Assembly: GCA_029945375.1 (NCBI GenBank)
Contig: CM057057.1
Coordinates: 3,224,001-3,288,000, forward strand
Length of the DNA stretch: 64,000 nucleotides
From: Agaricus subrufescens
Taxonomy: Eukaryota; Basidiomycota; Agaricomycetes; Agaricales; Agaricaceae
Direction: 5' to 3'
Shown here: positions 46,240-56,659 of the stretch, in pieces
Position numbering within the stretch: the first letter of the stretch is position 1
Layout of the letters: the number at the start of each line of letters is the position of its first letter
The notes under the pieces: generated by a model
The model's input: the letters and a program-made list of their open reading frames with translations, nothing else
Told to the model about the DNA's origin: nothing
Databases searched by the model: none
Program-made: the position numbers and the translations under genes

Positions 46240-49225
46240 ATGGTGTACGTTTTACGGCAGTCATAGCTATCTTTGATCATATTAACTGATGTCGCTATCG
46301 ACTGGTATAGGAACTTCACAGTCGGTCAGTCGATAACAACCTCCTCTTTCTTTCCAACGAATTTGGCGCATACTTACTCGCTATATGCTGAATAGATCAG
46401 ATTCGTGGTCTTATGGACCGGCCGACCAACATCCGTAACATGAGTGTCATCGCTCATGGTGAGATTACATATTTTCCTTTCAGCCAATGATATCTGAATA
46501 TTTTCACAGTCGACCACGGAAAGTCAACCCTCACTGACTCTTTGGTCTCCAAGGCTGGTATCATTGCTACTGCAAAGGCTGGCGATATGCGATTCACCGA
46601 TACGCGGGAGGATGAAAAAGAACGTGGTATTACCATCAAATCAACAGCCATCTCCATGTATTTCGAAGTTGATAAGGAGGAGATTACCGCTATCAAGCAA
46701 AAGACTGATGGTCCGTCGGCTTTTTTATTTTTTCCTTACGGCAGGGAGCATTAGCTGATTATTCAATTCCAGGAAACGAGTTCTTGATCAACTTGATCGA
46801 TTCACCAGGACACGTCGATTTCTCGTCCGAAGTCACCGCAGCTCTCCGTGTCACTGACGGTGCTCTCGTTGTCGTCGACTGTGTTGAGGGTGTCTGTGTA
46901 CAGACCGAGACTGTCCTTCGTCAGGCTCTGACGGAACGGATAAAGCCGGTTGTCATCATCAACAAAGTTGATCGCGCTCTTCTTGAGCTCCAAGTAGACA
47001 AGGAGTCTCTCTACCAATCGTTCCAACGTACCATCGAATCCGTCAATGTCATCATTTCGACATACCACGATGAAGCTCTCGGCGATGTCCAAGTCTACCC
47101 GGATAAAGGCACTGTTGCCTTTGGTTCAGGTCTTCACGGCTGGGGTTTCACCCTTCGTCAATTTGCCAACCGTTATGCAAAGAAGTTCGGTGTTGATAAG
47201 GATAAGATGATGGTTAAGCTTTGGGGCGACAACTTTTTCAACCCCAAAACCCGCAAATGGTCGACGAACGGCACTGATGCTGACGGCAAGCCTCTCGAGC
47301 GTGCCTTCAACCAGTTCGTGCTCGACCCTATTTTCAGGATTTTCGATGCCGTCATGAACTTCAAAAAAGAAGCTACCGCCACTATGTGCGAGAAGCTCGA
47401 GATCAAATTGGCTGCCGATGAGCGTGAGCTCGAAGGCAAGGCTCTCCTCAAAGTGGTCATGCGCAAATTCCTTCCCGCTGGTGACTCTCTCTTGGAGATG
47501 ATTGTCATTAACCTCCCATCCCCCGCCACTGCCCAGCGCTACCGAGTTGAGACTCTCTACGAAGGTCCTATGGATGATGAGTCTGCTATCGGTATCAGGG
47601 ATTGTGATCCTAAGGGTCCTCTCGTACTTTATGTCTCCAAGATGGTGCCGACATCCGATAAGGGACGTTTCTACGCCTTCGGTCGTGTTTTCTCTGGTAC
47701 CGTTAAGGCAGGCCCCAAAATCCGCATTCAAGGGCCAAACTACCTGCCCGGCAAAAAGGACGATCTCTTCGTCAAGTCCATCCAACGTACCGTCCTGATG
47801 ATGGGCCGATACATCGAGCCTATCGAGGATTGCCCTGCCGGTAACATCGTCGGTCTCGTTGGTATCGATCAATTCTTACTCAAGAACGGTACCCTCACCA
47901 CATCTGAGACTGCTCATAACATGAAGGTCATGAAATTCTCCGTGTCCCCCGTCGTGCAGGTTGCTGTTGAGGTCAAGAACGCTGCCGATCTCCCCAAGCT
48001 CGTCGAAGGTCTCAAACGTCTATCAAAATCCGACCCTTGTGTCCAGGCTTACATCGCCGAGACTGGCGAGCACATCGTCGCCGGAGCTGGTGAATTGCAC
48101 CTTGAAATTTGTCTAAAAGTACATTTCTTGCCTCATCTACTATCGAGCGCTTGTTGAGTTTGTATCTTTACAGGATCTTCAAGAAGATCATGCAGGCGTT
48201 CCTCTCAAGATTTCCGACCCTGTTGTTCCTTACCGTGAAACCGTCAAGACTGAATCTACCATCGTTGCTCTTTCAAAATCGCAAAACAAGCACAACCGTC
48301 TCTATACCAAAGCTCTACCTCTTGACGAAGCGGTCACCAAGGGCATCGAGGACGGCAAAGTCAGCTCTCGTGACGATTTCAAGGCTCGTGCTCGTGTTCT
48401 AGCTGATGAATACGGATGGGATGTTACCGAAGCCAGGAAGATCTGGTGTTTCGGTCCCGATACTACCGGTCCTAACTTGCTTGTTGATGTCACGAAGGGT
48501 GTACAATACCTCAACGAAATCAAGGACTCTTGTGTCGCCGCCTTCCAGTGGGCAACAAAAGAAGGTGTTCTTTGTGAAGAAAACATGCGTGGAATCCGCT
48601 TTAACGTTCTCGATGTCACTGTGCGTAACATTCATCTTGGTCGCTTATGTTTTCTCATTGGACTGTAGCTACATACCGATGCCATCCATCGTGGTGGAGG
48701 CCAGATCATTCCCACGATGCGTCGCTGCTGTTATGCTGCCGCACTGGTAGCCCAACCTACTCTTCAAGAACCTATCTTCCTTGGTATGTTTAACCGCCAT
48801 CGTGCTACTCACTTAAATTCTGACCAATATTCAGTCGAGATTCAATGCCCGGAGAATGCAATTGGTGGTATCTACGCTGTCTTGAACAAGCGTCGTGGAC
48901 AAGTTTTCAGCGAAGAGCAGCGTCCAGGAACGCCCATGTTCACCGTCAAAGCTTATCTGCCTGTCGGCGAGTCCTTCGGTTTCAACGGAGAACTACGGTC
49001 GCACACCGCCGGACAGGCATTCCCTCAATCTGTCTTTGACCACTGGGAGCAGATGAACGGAGACCCGCTCGAGAAGGGCAGTAAGATGGAAGACCTCGTC
49101 AAGTCTATCCGTGTGAGGAAAGGTCTCAAGGTATGGCTAATGTTTTTGAACGACTGCACCACAAGCTGACTCGGTATTAATAGCCCGACATTCCTCCTCT
49201 TGACACATATTACGACAAGTTGTAA
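46240..49225 (+). CDS. EFT1: Translation elongation factor 2 (eEF2)
   Basis: Ribosomal translocase GTPase. The start is split: ATGGT at 46240 then introns and AACTTCACAGTCG give [21 protein letters not shown]1 [14 protein letters not shown], switch [22 protein letters not shown]3 [15 protein letters not shown]4 NKVD. Domain II contains [14 protein letters not shown]; domain [23 protein letters not shown]; domain [13 protein letters not shown], split by an intron from [20 protein letters not shown]. The last holds the His modified to diphthamide (DAIHRGGG). End [12 protein letters not shown] with stop 49223-49225. Codon use is strongly C-ended in the long exon, as expected for a highly expressed gene. 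About seven introns, most in the first 500 bases and the last 1.1 kb. Lies close to the eEF2 lysine methyltransferase gene. Confidence 0.97.
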
Positions 49226-49448
49226 TGACTGGATTAATCTGTTTTTATGGTACAAAGTAACGTGTTGTAGACAATGTACAATTTTTCGATTCTGGCGTAA
49301 CGAGGTGGCCCGTGAGAAGTGTGACTGTGACGAAGTCTCGATCTTTGTTTCCTTCTGCCTCACCCCCCCGTATCCTGTTCTCTTACTTTCACTTCGCAGT
49401 CACCTTCAACTTATATCATTCTATTCCATTCACCCCTTCAATTCATCC

Positions 49449-50341
49449 ATGGCCGCTAACCTCTCTGGTCTTTCTGCATCCGTCACTCGCATCCTCTACC
49501 TTACTGGCTTCCCTAAGGAGCTTAAGACGAAAGACATCCAGAATGCCTTTGCCGAGTTTGAGAATCAAAACGGTGGTTTCAAGATCAAGTGGAAAGACGA
49601 TACGAGCCTTCTTATCGTCTTCCAGGATCCCGCCATTGGTTAGTGCATTATCTTCTCAAATTGGCCTTAGGCGTGCTGCTTACCATTCTATCCTGTCTAC
49701 CCTCAGCCAAACGTGCATATCTCCAAACCCTTGCTTTTCCTCCCTCAGTTCTCGCATCTTCAAACGGCCAAGCCGCGTCCATTCGTCCGTATGATGGTCT
49801 TGACGCCCAAGCCATCATCCATACCGTAAATTCAAGAGGGCAGCACAACTCCAGTGCCTCTCGCTCTCATACTGCCCGGGCTGCGTCTATCTCTGTTTTT
49901 TCGAACAACCGTAGTCTATCAGGTGCCGGAAACCCTAATTTTCGTGGTTTGAGTATGAGCACGAGTAACGGCAGTAACATCGGCATACCGGAGCACCCAA
50001 ATGGAAGAGACAGGGAACCTTCCCCCACTTTACCTTCCCTGCCGTCGCATCCTACGCTGAACAGCCTAATAAGCTCTTCTTTGGGTGAGGCTGTAGCTGG
50101 ATCAAGCATCCCGTCGGACCCTGCGATCCTAACAACGAGTTTGCAGGCGTCAACCTCTGAGCCCTCTGGCCCACGTATCGGCGATCCTGGCAAACGAATG
50201 CTGGGTCATGCACTTGGAGTTCGACATCCCAGCCTCGGACAGAGGGTCCTTGGTAGTAATGGAGGCAATGGTCCAAATGGGACCACTGACAATGTGCGGG
50301 ATGTGCAACGTGCTATGGGTGGGCTCGTCGTTGCAGAGTAA
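49449..50341 (+). CDS. R3HCC1L-like RRM-fold protein
   Basis: Start MAANLSGLSASVTRILYLTG; residues 12-75 (ILYLTGFPKELKTKDIQNAF, GGFKIKWKDDTSLLIVFQDP, joined across one intron to AKRAYLQTLAF) match the RRM-like domain of the R3H/coiled-coil protein R3HCC1L family, without an R3H domain itself. The rest is Ser/Asn-rich and disordered, with RPYDGLDAQAIIHTVNSRGQ and KRMLGHALGVRHPSLGQRVL as conserved-looking islands; it ends VQRAMGGLVVAE. Presumed RNA-related role in gene expression. Assignment is by fold-like pattern, so I am less sure than for its neighbours. Short spacer (about 220 bp) after eEF2 on the same strand. Confidence 0.7.
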
Positions 50342-50731
50342 TACCGCAACAGCCTTGGTACTGTTTAGCCTCGCGAAACATATTTACATCAAAACTTCCG
50401 AGTAGGTAATACTTGAGCACACTCTTTTCATGCAGCGCAATATGTTTCCTGTCGTTTCTCGTTCGCTTCTTGATATCGTCAAGTAAAGTGTTCTATATCG
50501 ATTTCACTCCTTTTTTTCTGTTTTGTTGATCCGTTATCGCCATTGAGATGGTGAAGGGGTTTTGCAGTAGTTGCCGTTGGAGCCTTTCGATTGTTTCTTA
50601 ATACACGAGCCGTAGCATCATCCCTTGTACGTATAATATCATATTTCTGGAGGCTGTGTTGCTTAGGGTGTTACGCCATTAAGCAAAATGAGTCGCTTGT
50701 TCTCTTCTGCCATCATTCGCATATCATCCTC
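50342..50731. other. Intergenic spacer
   Basis: These 390 bases are T-rich and hold the 3' UTR of the RRM-fold gene and the promoter of the lectin-like gene. No further feature was seen. An upstream open frame from 50591 joins in phase to the lectin-like frame but has no family match. Confidence 0.45.
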
Positions 50732-51682
50732 ATGAAGGACACAGACACTTATGGATTCCCACCCGGATACTTTGTTATCCGCTCCGCTGCCTCGAACCGC
50801 CTCCTGGATATTTCTGATGATTCCATTGAAGACGGGACGGCAGTAATACTGTGGCCAGAGAAGGAGTCATCGTTAGTCGAGAGTCTGTCGTTTCCCGACC
50901 ACGCGTACCGACTAGTTAACCACAGTTCTAGGCTTCAGGGATCCCAACGCAAATAATCAGGTGTTTTATATTGATACCTCGGGGGCTCTTTGTTCAAGGT
51001 CGTCCGGTCACGCTATCGATGTGGAGGGTCAGTTATAAGCTTGGACTGTTGCTGTTCATAGCCCCTGTTTTCTGACTTTCACGATACAGACGACCGTATA
51101 GTCCTACGCCACCGCCGCCCGATTTCCTATCCCTACCCAAATGCCTATTCTCATCCACTACCCACATTCCGCTACGATTCAGAAAGTGGTGAAATTACTG
51201 TCCATTTTGGTTATGACCCAAGTTTTCCGTCGCGACCTCCGCCGACGCCATCCGACGTGACTAGTGCCACTGACAGATCTATCATGCGTTCAAGTCCGAC
51301 TAGTTCGGCGCGGAATAAAGTTTACTTTCTAGTCTCTGTGCCTTTGCGTAAACCGCGGACGATTATTGATGATGCTTCTGAGATAATAACGACTGCTATT
51401 ACGAGTCCTATTAACTTCTTCTCTAGCGCTTTTGGGGGTAAGAATGATGCAAGACCAGAGGAAGTATTTGATGGGAATATTGACTTGAAAGAAGAGGAAG
51501 TTGTGGAGGAAGAGCGGGGGGAGGAGGGGGAGATTGATAACTCGACAGAGTTGAGTCGTCAGGTGAGGGTGATGAGCATTGTGCGAGGAGATGAGGATAA
51601 TTTGGAGGGTGGAATCCTCAGAAGGAAACGATGGATTGTGGAATCTTTGAGAAGAACAAATGCAAAAACTGGCGGCGCCTAG
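50732..51682 (+). CDS. Beta-trefoil (ricin B lectin-like) protein of an Agaricomycete family
   Basis: Start MKDTDTYGFPPGYFVIRSAA; the segment GYFVIRSAASNRLLDI, followed by DGTAVILWPEKESSLVE, fits a ricin-B type QxW trefoil lobe, with an intron then FRDPNANNQVFYIDTSGALCS and RSSGHAIDVE, another lobe. DDRIVLRHRRPISYPYPNAY follows. The C-terminal half is unlike lectins: RNKVYFLVSVPLRKPRTIID, SEIITTAITSPINFFSSAFG, then a very acidic stretch (NIDLKEEEVVEEERGEEGEI) and RRKRWIVESLRR. This whole architecture recurs in mushroom genomes as an uncharacterised family; I know no assigned function. Carbohydrate binding is inference. Stop 51680-51682, only 27 bp from the EEF2KMT stop. Confidence 0.76.
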
Positions 51683-51709
51683 ACCAGTCTTCTCTATTAA
51701 TGTTCAACA

Positions 51710-53181
51710 TCATGTAGTAATATGGAACAAATGGACACGCTCCCCTCCTACAAACGCGTCGCATGACTCCAAAATAGGTGATGAGAGCTCTACAATTTCA
51801 AGGCCTGCGTCTAAGATCATTGAGCGAGAGTCCAATTTAAGGCAGGAGGAGATTTACCTGTGACACTGGCCACAAAGGCATCCATTGTGGTCGCATTCCG
51901 GTTGGTCAGAGCGATGAGGGCTTGCCTCTGTGCGCTGCCGGTCGACCGTGATAGCACAAGGCTAAGAACACCAACCAGAGGAGGAATTAAAGAAGGGTCG
52001 AACACCTCACGCACGGGTTTCAGAACATTCGATATAATGACGCAACAACAAAAATGATCATACGATATCCGCTCCCAGGACAAGGTCTGGTTTGGCTTCA
52101 TTTTCTATAAATGAAGACAAAACATCTCGTTGGTCGTTATCGAGCGAAGTGAACCAATCCAAAGTTCGGATGCAAATGTCAGGGTGGGTTGATGACAAGT
52201 CTTGCATACCTGATGAGAGCGTGACTCTGAAGGAAGGGAAACCTCAGACCTACTACATTCAAGACGAATGTTGTTCTGACAGCGAGAAAGGACCTCATCA
52301 TTGATATCAGTCAAATACAAAGAACCGGGACGCTGATCCAGGGCAGATGATGCCCGTTGTTGCATTTGTAAAGCTGCGACAAGGACGCCTAGAAAGCCAA
52401 CACCAGATCCGAGCTCAAGGACACGCTTGGAAGCCGCTATTTCTTTTCCGGATTCAGTTTAAAGTGATAGAGAGTACTCCAGAACGTTGAGTACCTGTAT
52501 GCAGACTGAGATAGCGAGCGAGAAGAAAGCTGGCTGGCCACGTTCGCAGACCCGTTGTACCACTCTCGATCAGATTTTGAGACTCAAACAAAGTCAAGGT
52601 CTGATACTGGGAGACGTCGTCTAGTTCTTTGGCATCGATAGGACATGGCATTCCGGAGTTCTGGCCTGTTGAACGCCAATAATATGTGAAGTAAGAGCCT
52701 GGAGATGGAGGCTGGTTAAGAGGCAATCCACGGCCACAGATTTGCGAACGGCTATCTGCATTCGAGGACCCAGGTGCTCTGCATAAAGGGACGTGAGTCA
52801 AGATCTTGCTGATGCTAGAGACATACGGTCCAGAGCGGGGTAGCAAGCCTAAGTAATACTGGTAGATCCTTTCGTCAATCTCGAGCTCATCGGCCTGTAT
52901 AAAAGTTTGCTTAAAGAAAATTGCCGGAAGTAAAGATTGCATGCCTCTGGAGGCAGCCGCGATATTTCTCGCTCCATATTTGCAATGGCCCATTTCCAAA
53001 AGCTCTTGCGGTACTGGGCGGATGGTGGATAAGAGGTAAAATGAGCGTTAAGAAGGATCGAGTTGAGCAAGAAGTCATGAATCGTTGCAATAGATATATT
53101 CTCAGGCCAGGTGAGCGAGCCGGGAAGCTGGAGAGAAGCAAAGGCCCTGAGGAGGGCAAAGAGCTGGTGCGGGACGAGCAT
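51710..53181 (-). CDS. EFM3: EEF2KMT (FAM86/Efm3)-type protein-lysine methyltransferase
   Basis: FAM86A/EEF2KMT and yeast Efm3 trimethylate a lysine on eEF2. Start MLVPHQLFALLRAFASLQLP; the N-terminal FAM86 domain includes IHDFLLNSILLNAHFTSYPP and YRKSFWKWAIANMEREI. Then DERIYQYYLGLLPR, SYFTYYWRSTG, GTTGLRTWPASFLLARYLSL and KRVLELGSGVGFLGVLVAAL (SAM motif I), SLYLTDINDEVLSRCQNNIR (motif II) and ADIVVGADIVY-type motif IV. A final 46-nt intron joins AFVASVT to DAGLEIVELSSPILESCDAF and the tail ends LFHITT at 51710-51712. I prefer this ATG to GTG-initiated extensions. The gene sits about 2.5 kb from the eEF2 gene. Divergent from the mS45 gene with 72 bp between start codons. Confidence 0.87.
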
Positions 53182-53253
53182 AGCTGGGTGCACGTGACCG
53201 GGTGCGCCTTCAAATTTCTGCGGCACGGTGCGGCGCCGAAAAGCTGCCAGCTT

Positions 53254-54834
53254 ATGCTGCTCTCTCTCCTCCGGCGACCCCTCCTGCTCCCGCCCATCGC
53301 GCGTCCGTGTCGACGCGCACGCCTTCTCCCTCCTTCGCGCTCTATATCCATATCCACACCTCGCGCATCTGCATTGACACCAGAGCCGCCAACCCCCGAG
53401 GAAGAGGCGGAGCTCCAGAATGCGACCTCACCTCCTGACTCACAGGCTGCCCTCGAGGGAGAAGCGGAAACCCCTCTTCCCGATCCTGAAGTTGAAGTAG
53501 ACTTCGAGGACGGTTCCGCAGGAGGGCAGCAGCAAAGTATGTCGTACAGAAGGTTTCTGACCACCATCGGTCTCCCATTCAAGCATGCAAAGCCTCGCAA
53601 CTGGCTAGGTGGCAATGTGGTACGTGCATGTGGTTGGGTTTCACGTCGTACGCGTTCCGAGTTTTTTTTCGGCAGCCCTTCCCCATGAATCCTAGCTTCA
53701 GGCCTGCACCACCCATTTCCGATGCAATCCGGCAGGAAATGTACATCCAGTTCATTGCAGACCCTGTTGAGAACAGCGTCCGAAAGCTATCTCTGCGATA
53801 TAGACTAAGTATCAAGCGTGTCGATGCCATTCTACGACTGAAAGGCATGGAGCATTCATGGTACAAGGTTGGTCTGTTTCGCTATATTTGCCTTTATGAT
53901 GAGCCAAAAAAAACAATTATTCGATTAGTCTTTAAGACTCTGCTGGTTACAACTATATAAAAACTGACCCGATTACTCTGTTACGATACCGTATACTGAC
54001 CATTCCTCCTCTACAGGTAACTCATCTTCTAGTCAACATGTCAAAGCGATATTGACCGCGTCACGAAAATCATCATCTATCTTACAGGAGGTAAGCATCA
54101 AAGCTCCATACTTCCTCATGGTTATGATGAGACTTGATTATCATTCGCGTTGTGGAAGACCGCTGTGGTGCCTTACATCGCCCAGTATCTGGTTATAACC
54201 GTTTCAACCCCATCTGAATGTTTTCTCCTTCCCTTATTTCACCATATTGGTTCAAAAACTGATCATCCCTCAGAATAAACAGATTCAATATGGCTTCCAG
54301 AAGGGTATGGAAAAACTCTTGGGCGTGCAACAACGCCGCTTGAGCCAGATACAGGAGGACGCTTCACGGTGGGATGTCATGGAGGCTGATAGTCTAGAGC
54401 AGGACGAGAATCGTGATGCTCAGCGTCAGAGGTACCAACGCCTTTATTGGGAATCAGTTCCTGAAGATGGCCGAGTCAGTCTACTTTTGTCCCCTCGCGT
54501 TCAAGCTAACCTAAAATTGGTATAGGAACCAATTGTACCCGCTTCACTTGAACATGCAAGAAATCTTGCCAAGAGACTTACCCAAGCTGAAGATCGTCAG
54601 AAGTCGACGCACCCACTGCTGATGCCCCGGTTCCAACGCTCACGTTATCTCCAATCACCAAAGAGAAAATTACGACTAATAGAGAGTCCGAATCGGCCGA
54701 TGGTCGAAATTCGTGATGTAGGAGGCAAATTCCTCGATGTCAAAGACAGGCTTAAGCGGATCGTTGTGGCCGATCGGCGGGCAAGGGACCGAACCAAAGA
54801 ATCGACGCCTAAAAAAAGAGAAGCGAAGCGCTAG
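53254..54834 (+). CDS. BOT1: Mitochondrial small-subunit ribosomal protein mS45 (Bot1 family)
   Basis: Bot1/mS45 is a fungal mitoribosomal small-subunit protein required for respiratory growth. Start MLLSLLRRPLLLPPIARPCR is a basic mitochondrial presequence. A Pro/acidic linker follows (LTPEPPTPEEEAELQN), then MSYRRFLTTIGLPFKHAKPR and NWLGGNV, joined to PFPMNPSFRPAPPISDAIRQ. The Bot1 core is FIADPVENSVRKLSLRYRLS, IKRVDAILRLKGMEHSWYK, then a 406-nt intron (53868-54273), and NKQIQYGFQKGMEKLLGVQQ. The C-terminal part has a conserved middle RYQRLYWESVPEDGREPIVPA and a Lys/Arg-rich end (RRARDRTKESTPKKREAKR). Stop at 54832-54834. The large intron is far longer than others nearby and contains extra motifs, described in the findings. 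Confidence 0.87.
53868..54273 (+). ncRNA. Long intron with two box C/D-like motif pairs (candidate snoRNA host, speculative)
   Basis: The 406-nt intron has box C-like ATGATGA at 53896-53902 followed by CTGA (box D) at 53964-53967, and a second ATGATGA at 54124-54130 followed by CTGA at 54214-54217. Spacings of about 70 and 90 nt fit C/D snoRNAs. Terminal stems are weak or absent, and no clear C'/D' or rRNA guide was identified by eye, so this may be chance in A/T-rich DNA. A cassette-like stretch between cag at about 54017 and a gtaagc donor near 54091 carries an in-frame stop, so it is probably not coding. Confidence 0.2.
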
Positions 54835-54934
54835 TCAAAATAAATTATAGATGGCGGGTGGAGGAACTATCCACTGATGTTGCGACTAATCGTTATAGTT
54901 CACATATGCTATTATTCGAGGTATACACTGGTGT

Positions 54935-55466
54935 TCATGCTGATGACACGACCGAACCCTCTATTTTAAGGTCATATATAGTTACTCTCCCAAAGAAATC
55001 TGAGCTTTCTTCGAATAAAAGCTTGATTGTCTTAGTCCCACTTTTTTCAAAACCGATGGGATGAAGGTCAAATGTTTGCCGTCGGTTTACATCGTCAGGA
55101 TAGATGCTGATGACTGTTTGCCATTCTCCCGACGGCAGATGGGCTAAAATCGTACAGCGAGTACCCACGAAGCCTCCCTGGAAAACGAAGGAAATATGTT
55201 CAGGTATCACTGCCTTCTCGAATGTTAACTGGATGAACTGCGGTAGACCCTGTACTCCTCGTCAGTCAGCCCGGAGTGGTCACAATGGAAGCTGCTGACC
55301 TGTTGTGACGTCCAACAAGTTTCCGGGCTACCATCGATGAGGTTTTTCTTGCCCACCGATTTATCGAGTGTCGAACTGACTCTGAGAGTACTCAGTCAAT
55401 GTTCAGCAAGTAGTAAGCAAAGACTGACTTGATCAGACTAATCAGCGACACTAGCTCGCTCGCCAT
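54935..55466 (-). CDS. NR2C2AP-like protein (F5/8-type beta-sandwich)
   Basis: NR2C2AP (TRA16) homologues occur across eukaryotes as small single-domain proteins of unclear function; in animals it binds the nuclear receptor TR4, which fungi lack. Start MASELVSLI at 55464-55466; a first intron leads to VSSTLDKSVGKKNLIDGSPE and TCWTSQQ, the typical start of the family, and a second intron to GLPQFIQLTFEKAVIPEHIS. Then FVFQGGFVGTRCTILAHLPS, WQTVISIYPDDVNRRQTFDL, KLLFEESSDFFGRVTIYDLK and IEGSVVSSA before the stop at 54935-54937. These strands are the conserved family core. Divergent from the tyrosine phosphatase gene with only 44 bp between start codons. Confidence 0.84.
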
Positions 55467-55510
55467 GACTGTCGAGCAGAAGATCGTGAGAATCTTCGTC
55501 TTTGCTCATT

Positions 55511-56659
55511 ATGCCACCCAGTCTTCCCCCGTGGCTCAGCAGGGCCTATACCGAGTCTCATATTAGCCTCTCTCTCCTGACGCTCGCAGAACGCGAATCA
55601 CAGCGCGACAGGTTGAGACATCGGGTTTCTACTTCGCTCGCTCACACGTCCCCTTCACCTGACGAGACCGGATTCGATCATTATTCCATTGTTACGGCCA
55701 CCAACCCTGATAATACTTCATACAACCGATATCGCGATGTCGTACCATATGACCGTACTCGCGTCATCGTCCCGAGTGACATTGGGGACCGATACTTGAA
55801 TGCTAATTGGGTGCTAGAACGTTGTGGACACAAATGGTGGATAGCGACCCAAGCACCGTTACCTACGACTGCACACACATTTCTCAGTCTAATCATGCAA
55901 CCAGTCCCGAGACCCCATGGGTCGCCCTCTCATAAACCCAGCTCCATCCGAACAGTTGTGCAACTCACGAGAAATGTAGAGATGGGCAGGACTAAGGCTC
56001 ACGCATACTTTCCGGCTCATGTCGGTGAATCTATCGTTGTACCTGCCGATCAGGGCCTGCCCCTCCTACCGCTTAGAGTTGCACTATTGAAAACTCGCCA
56101 CCACGAGGACGCTGAATGCATCCAAAGCACTGTCGCTATCACGCCTCTTGATTCATCAGCAGTGGAGTCGAATGCCCCCAGCGATGGCGACGCCAACAAG
56201 CAATACATCTTCCAACATCTGATGTACACTGCGTGGCCCGATCACGGCATTCCTGCAGACAAAGATCGTGATAGTTTGTTGGCCTTTTTGAAGCTCGCGG
56301 ATAGAATAAACAGGGATACCTCTTTGTGCAAGCATCCATCTACGGCAGCACCTATTACCCACGTAGATCCAGATCCCCCGATGATAGTAGGATGTTCTGC
56401 CGGTATTGGCCGGACCGGCACTTTCATCGCGCTGTCCTCTCTCCTGCGGGAAAATAAATTTCTTCCACCGGCTGCGAACCCAACACCTCCATCTATCATC
56501 CCTTTATCCCCCTTGGGCGCATTGCCTGCAGCTTTGTCCGGCGATTTGGTTGCCGAAGAAGTTGACTTTTTAAGAGAACAACGGCCCCGAATGGTTGAAA
56601 GACCGGAACAGTTACTCCTTTTATATGAGATCTTGGTTGCTGTTTCTCAGAATACATGA
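55511..56659 (+). CDS. Protein tyrosine phosphatase with Gly in place of the signature His
   Basis: A single intronless frame. Start MPPSLPPWLSRAYTESH at 55511-55513. The classical PTP fold is complete: SYNRYRDVVPYDRTRVIV (KNRY-like), GDRYLNANWV, WWIATQAPLPTTAHTF, VVQLTRNVEMGRTKAHAYFP, an HLMYTAWPDHGIPADKD WPD loop with the acid Asp, VGCSAGIGRTGTFIALSSLL with the CX5R catalytic loop, and LREQRPRMVERPEQLLLLYE (Q-loop). The catalytic Cys and Arg are intact, but the residue before Cys is Gly instead of His. Fungal relatives such as Pyp1/Ptp1 dephosphorylate MAP kinases; the exact target here is unknown. Low-complexity loops are inserted (SHKPSS, PPAANPTPPS). No signal peptide or membrane span. 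Confidence 0.88.
   Translation: MPPSLPPWLSRAYTESHISLSLLTLAERESQRDRLRHRVSTSLAHTSPSPDETGFDHYSIVTATNPDNTSYNRYRDVVPYDRTRVIVPSDIGDRYLNANWVLERCGHKWWIATQAPLPTTAHTFLSLIMQPVPRPHGSPSHKPSSIRTVVQLTRNVEMGRTKAHAYFPAHVGESIVVPADQGLPLLPLRVALLKTRHHEDAECIQSTVAITPLDSSAVESNAPSDGDANKQYIFQHLMYTAWPDHGIPADKDRDSLLAFLKLADRINRDTSLCKHPSTAAPITHVDPDPPMIVGCSAGIGRTGTFIALSSLLRENKFLPPAANPTPPSIIPLSPLGALPAALSGDLVAEEVDFLREQRPRMVERPEQLLLLYEILVAVSQNT

Noticed and set aside
51257..51682. Treating the acidic frame 51257-51682 as its own gene
   Set aside because: It joins in phase to the beta-trefoil exons across short introns and matches the C-terminal half of that family.
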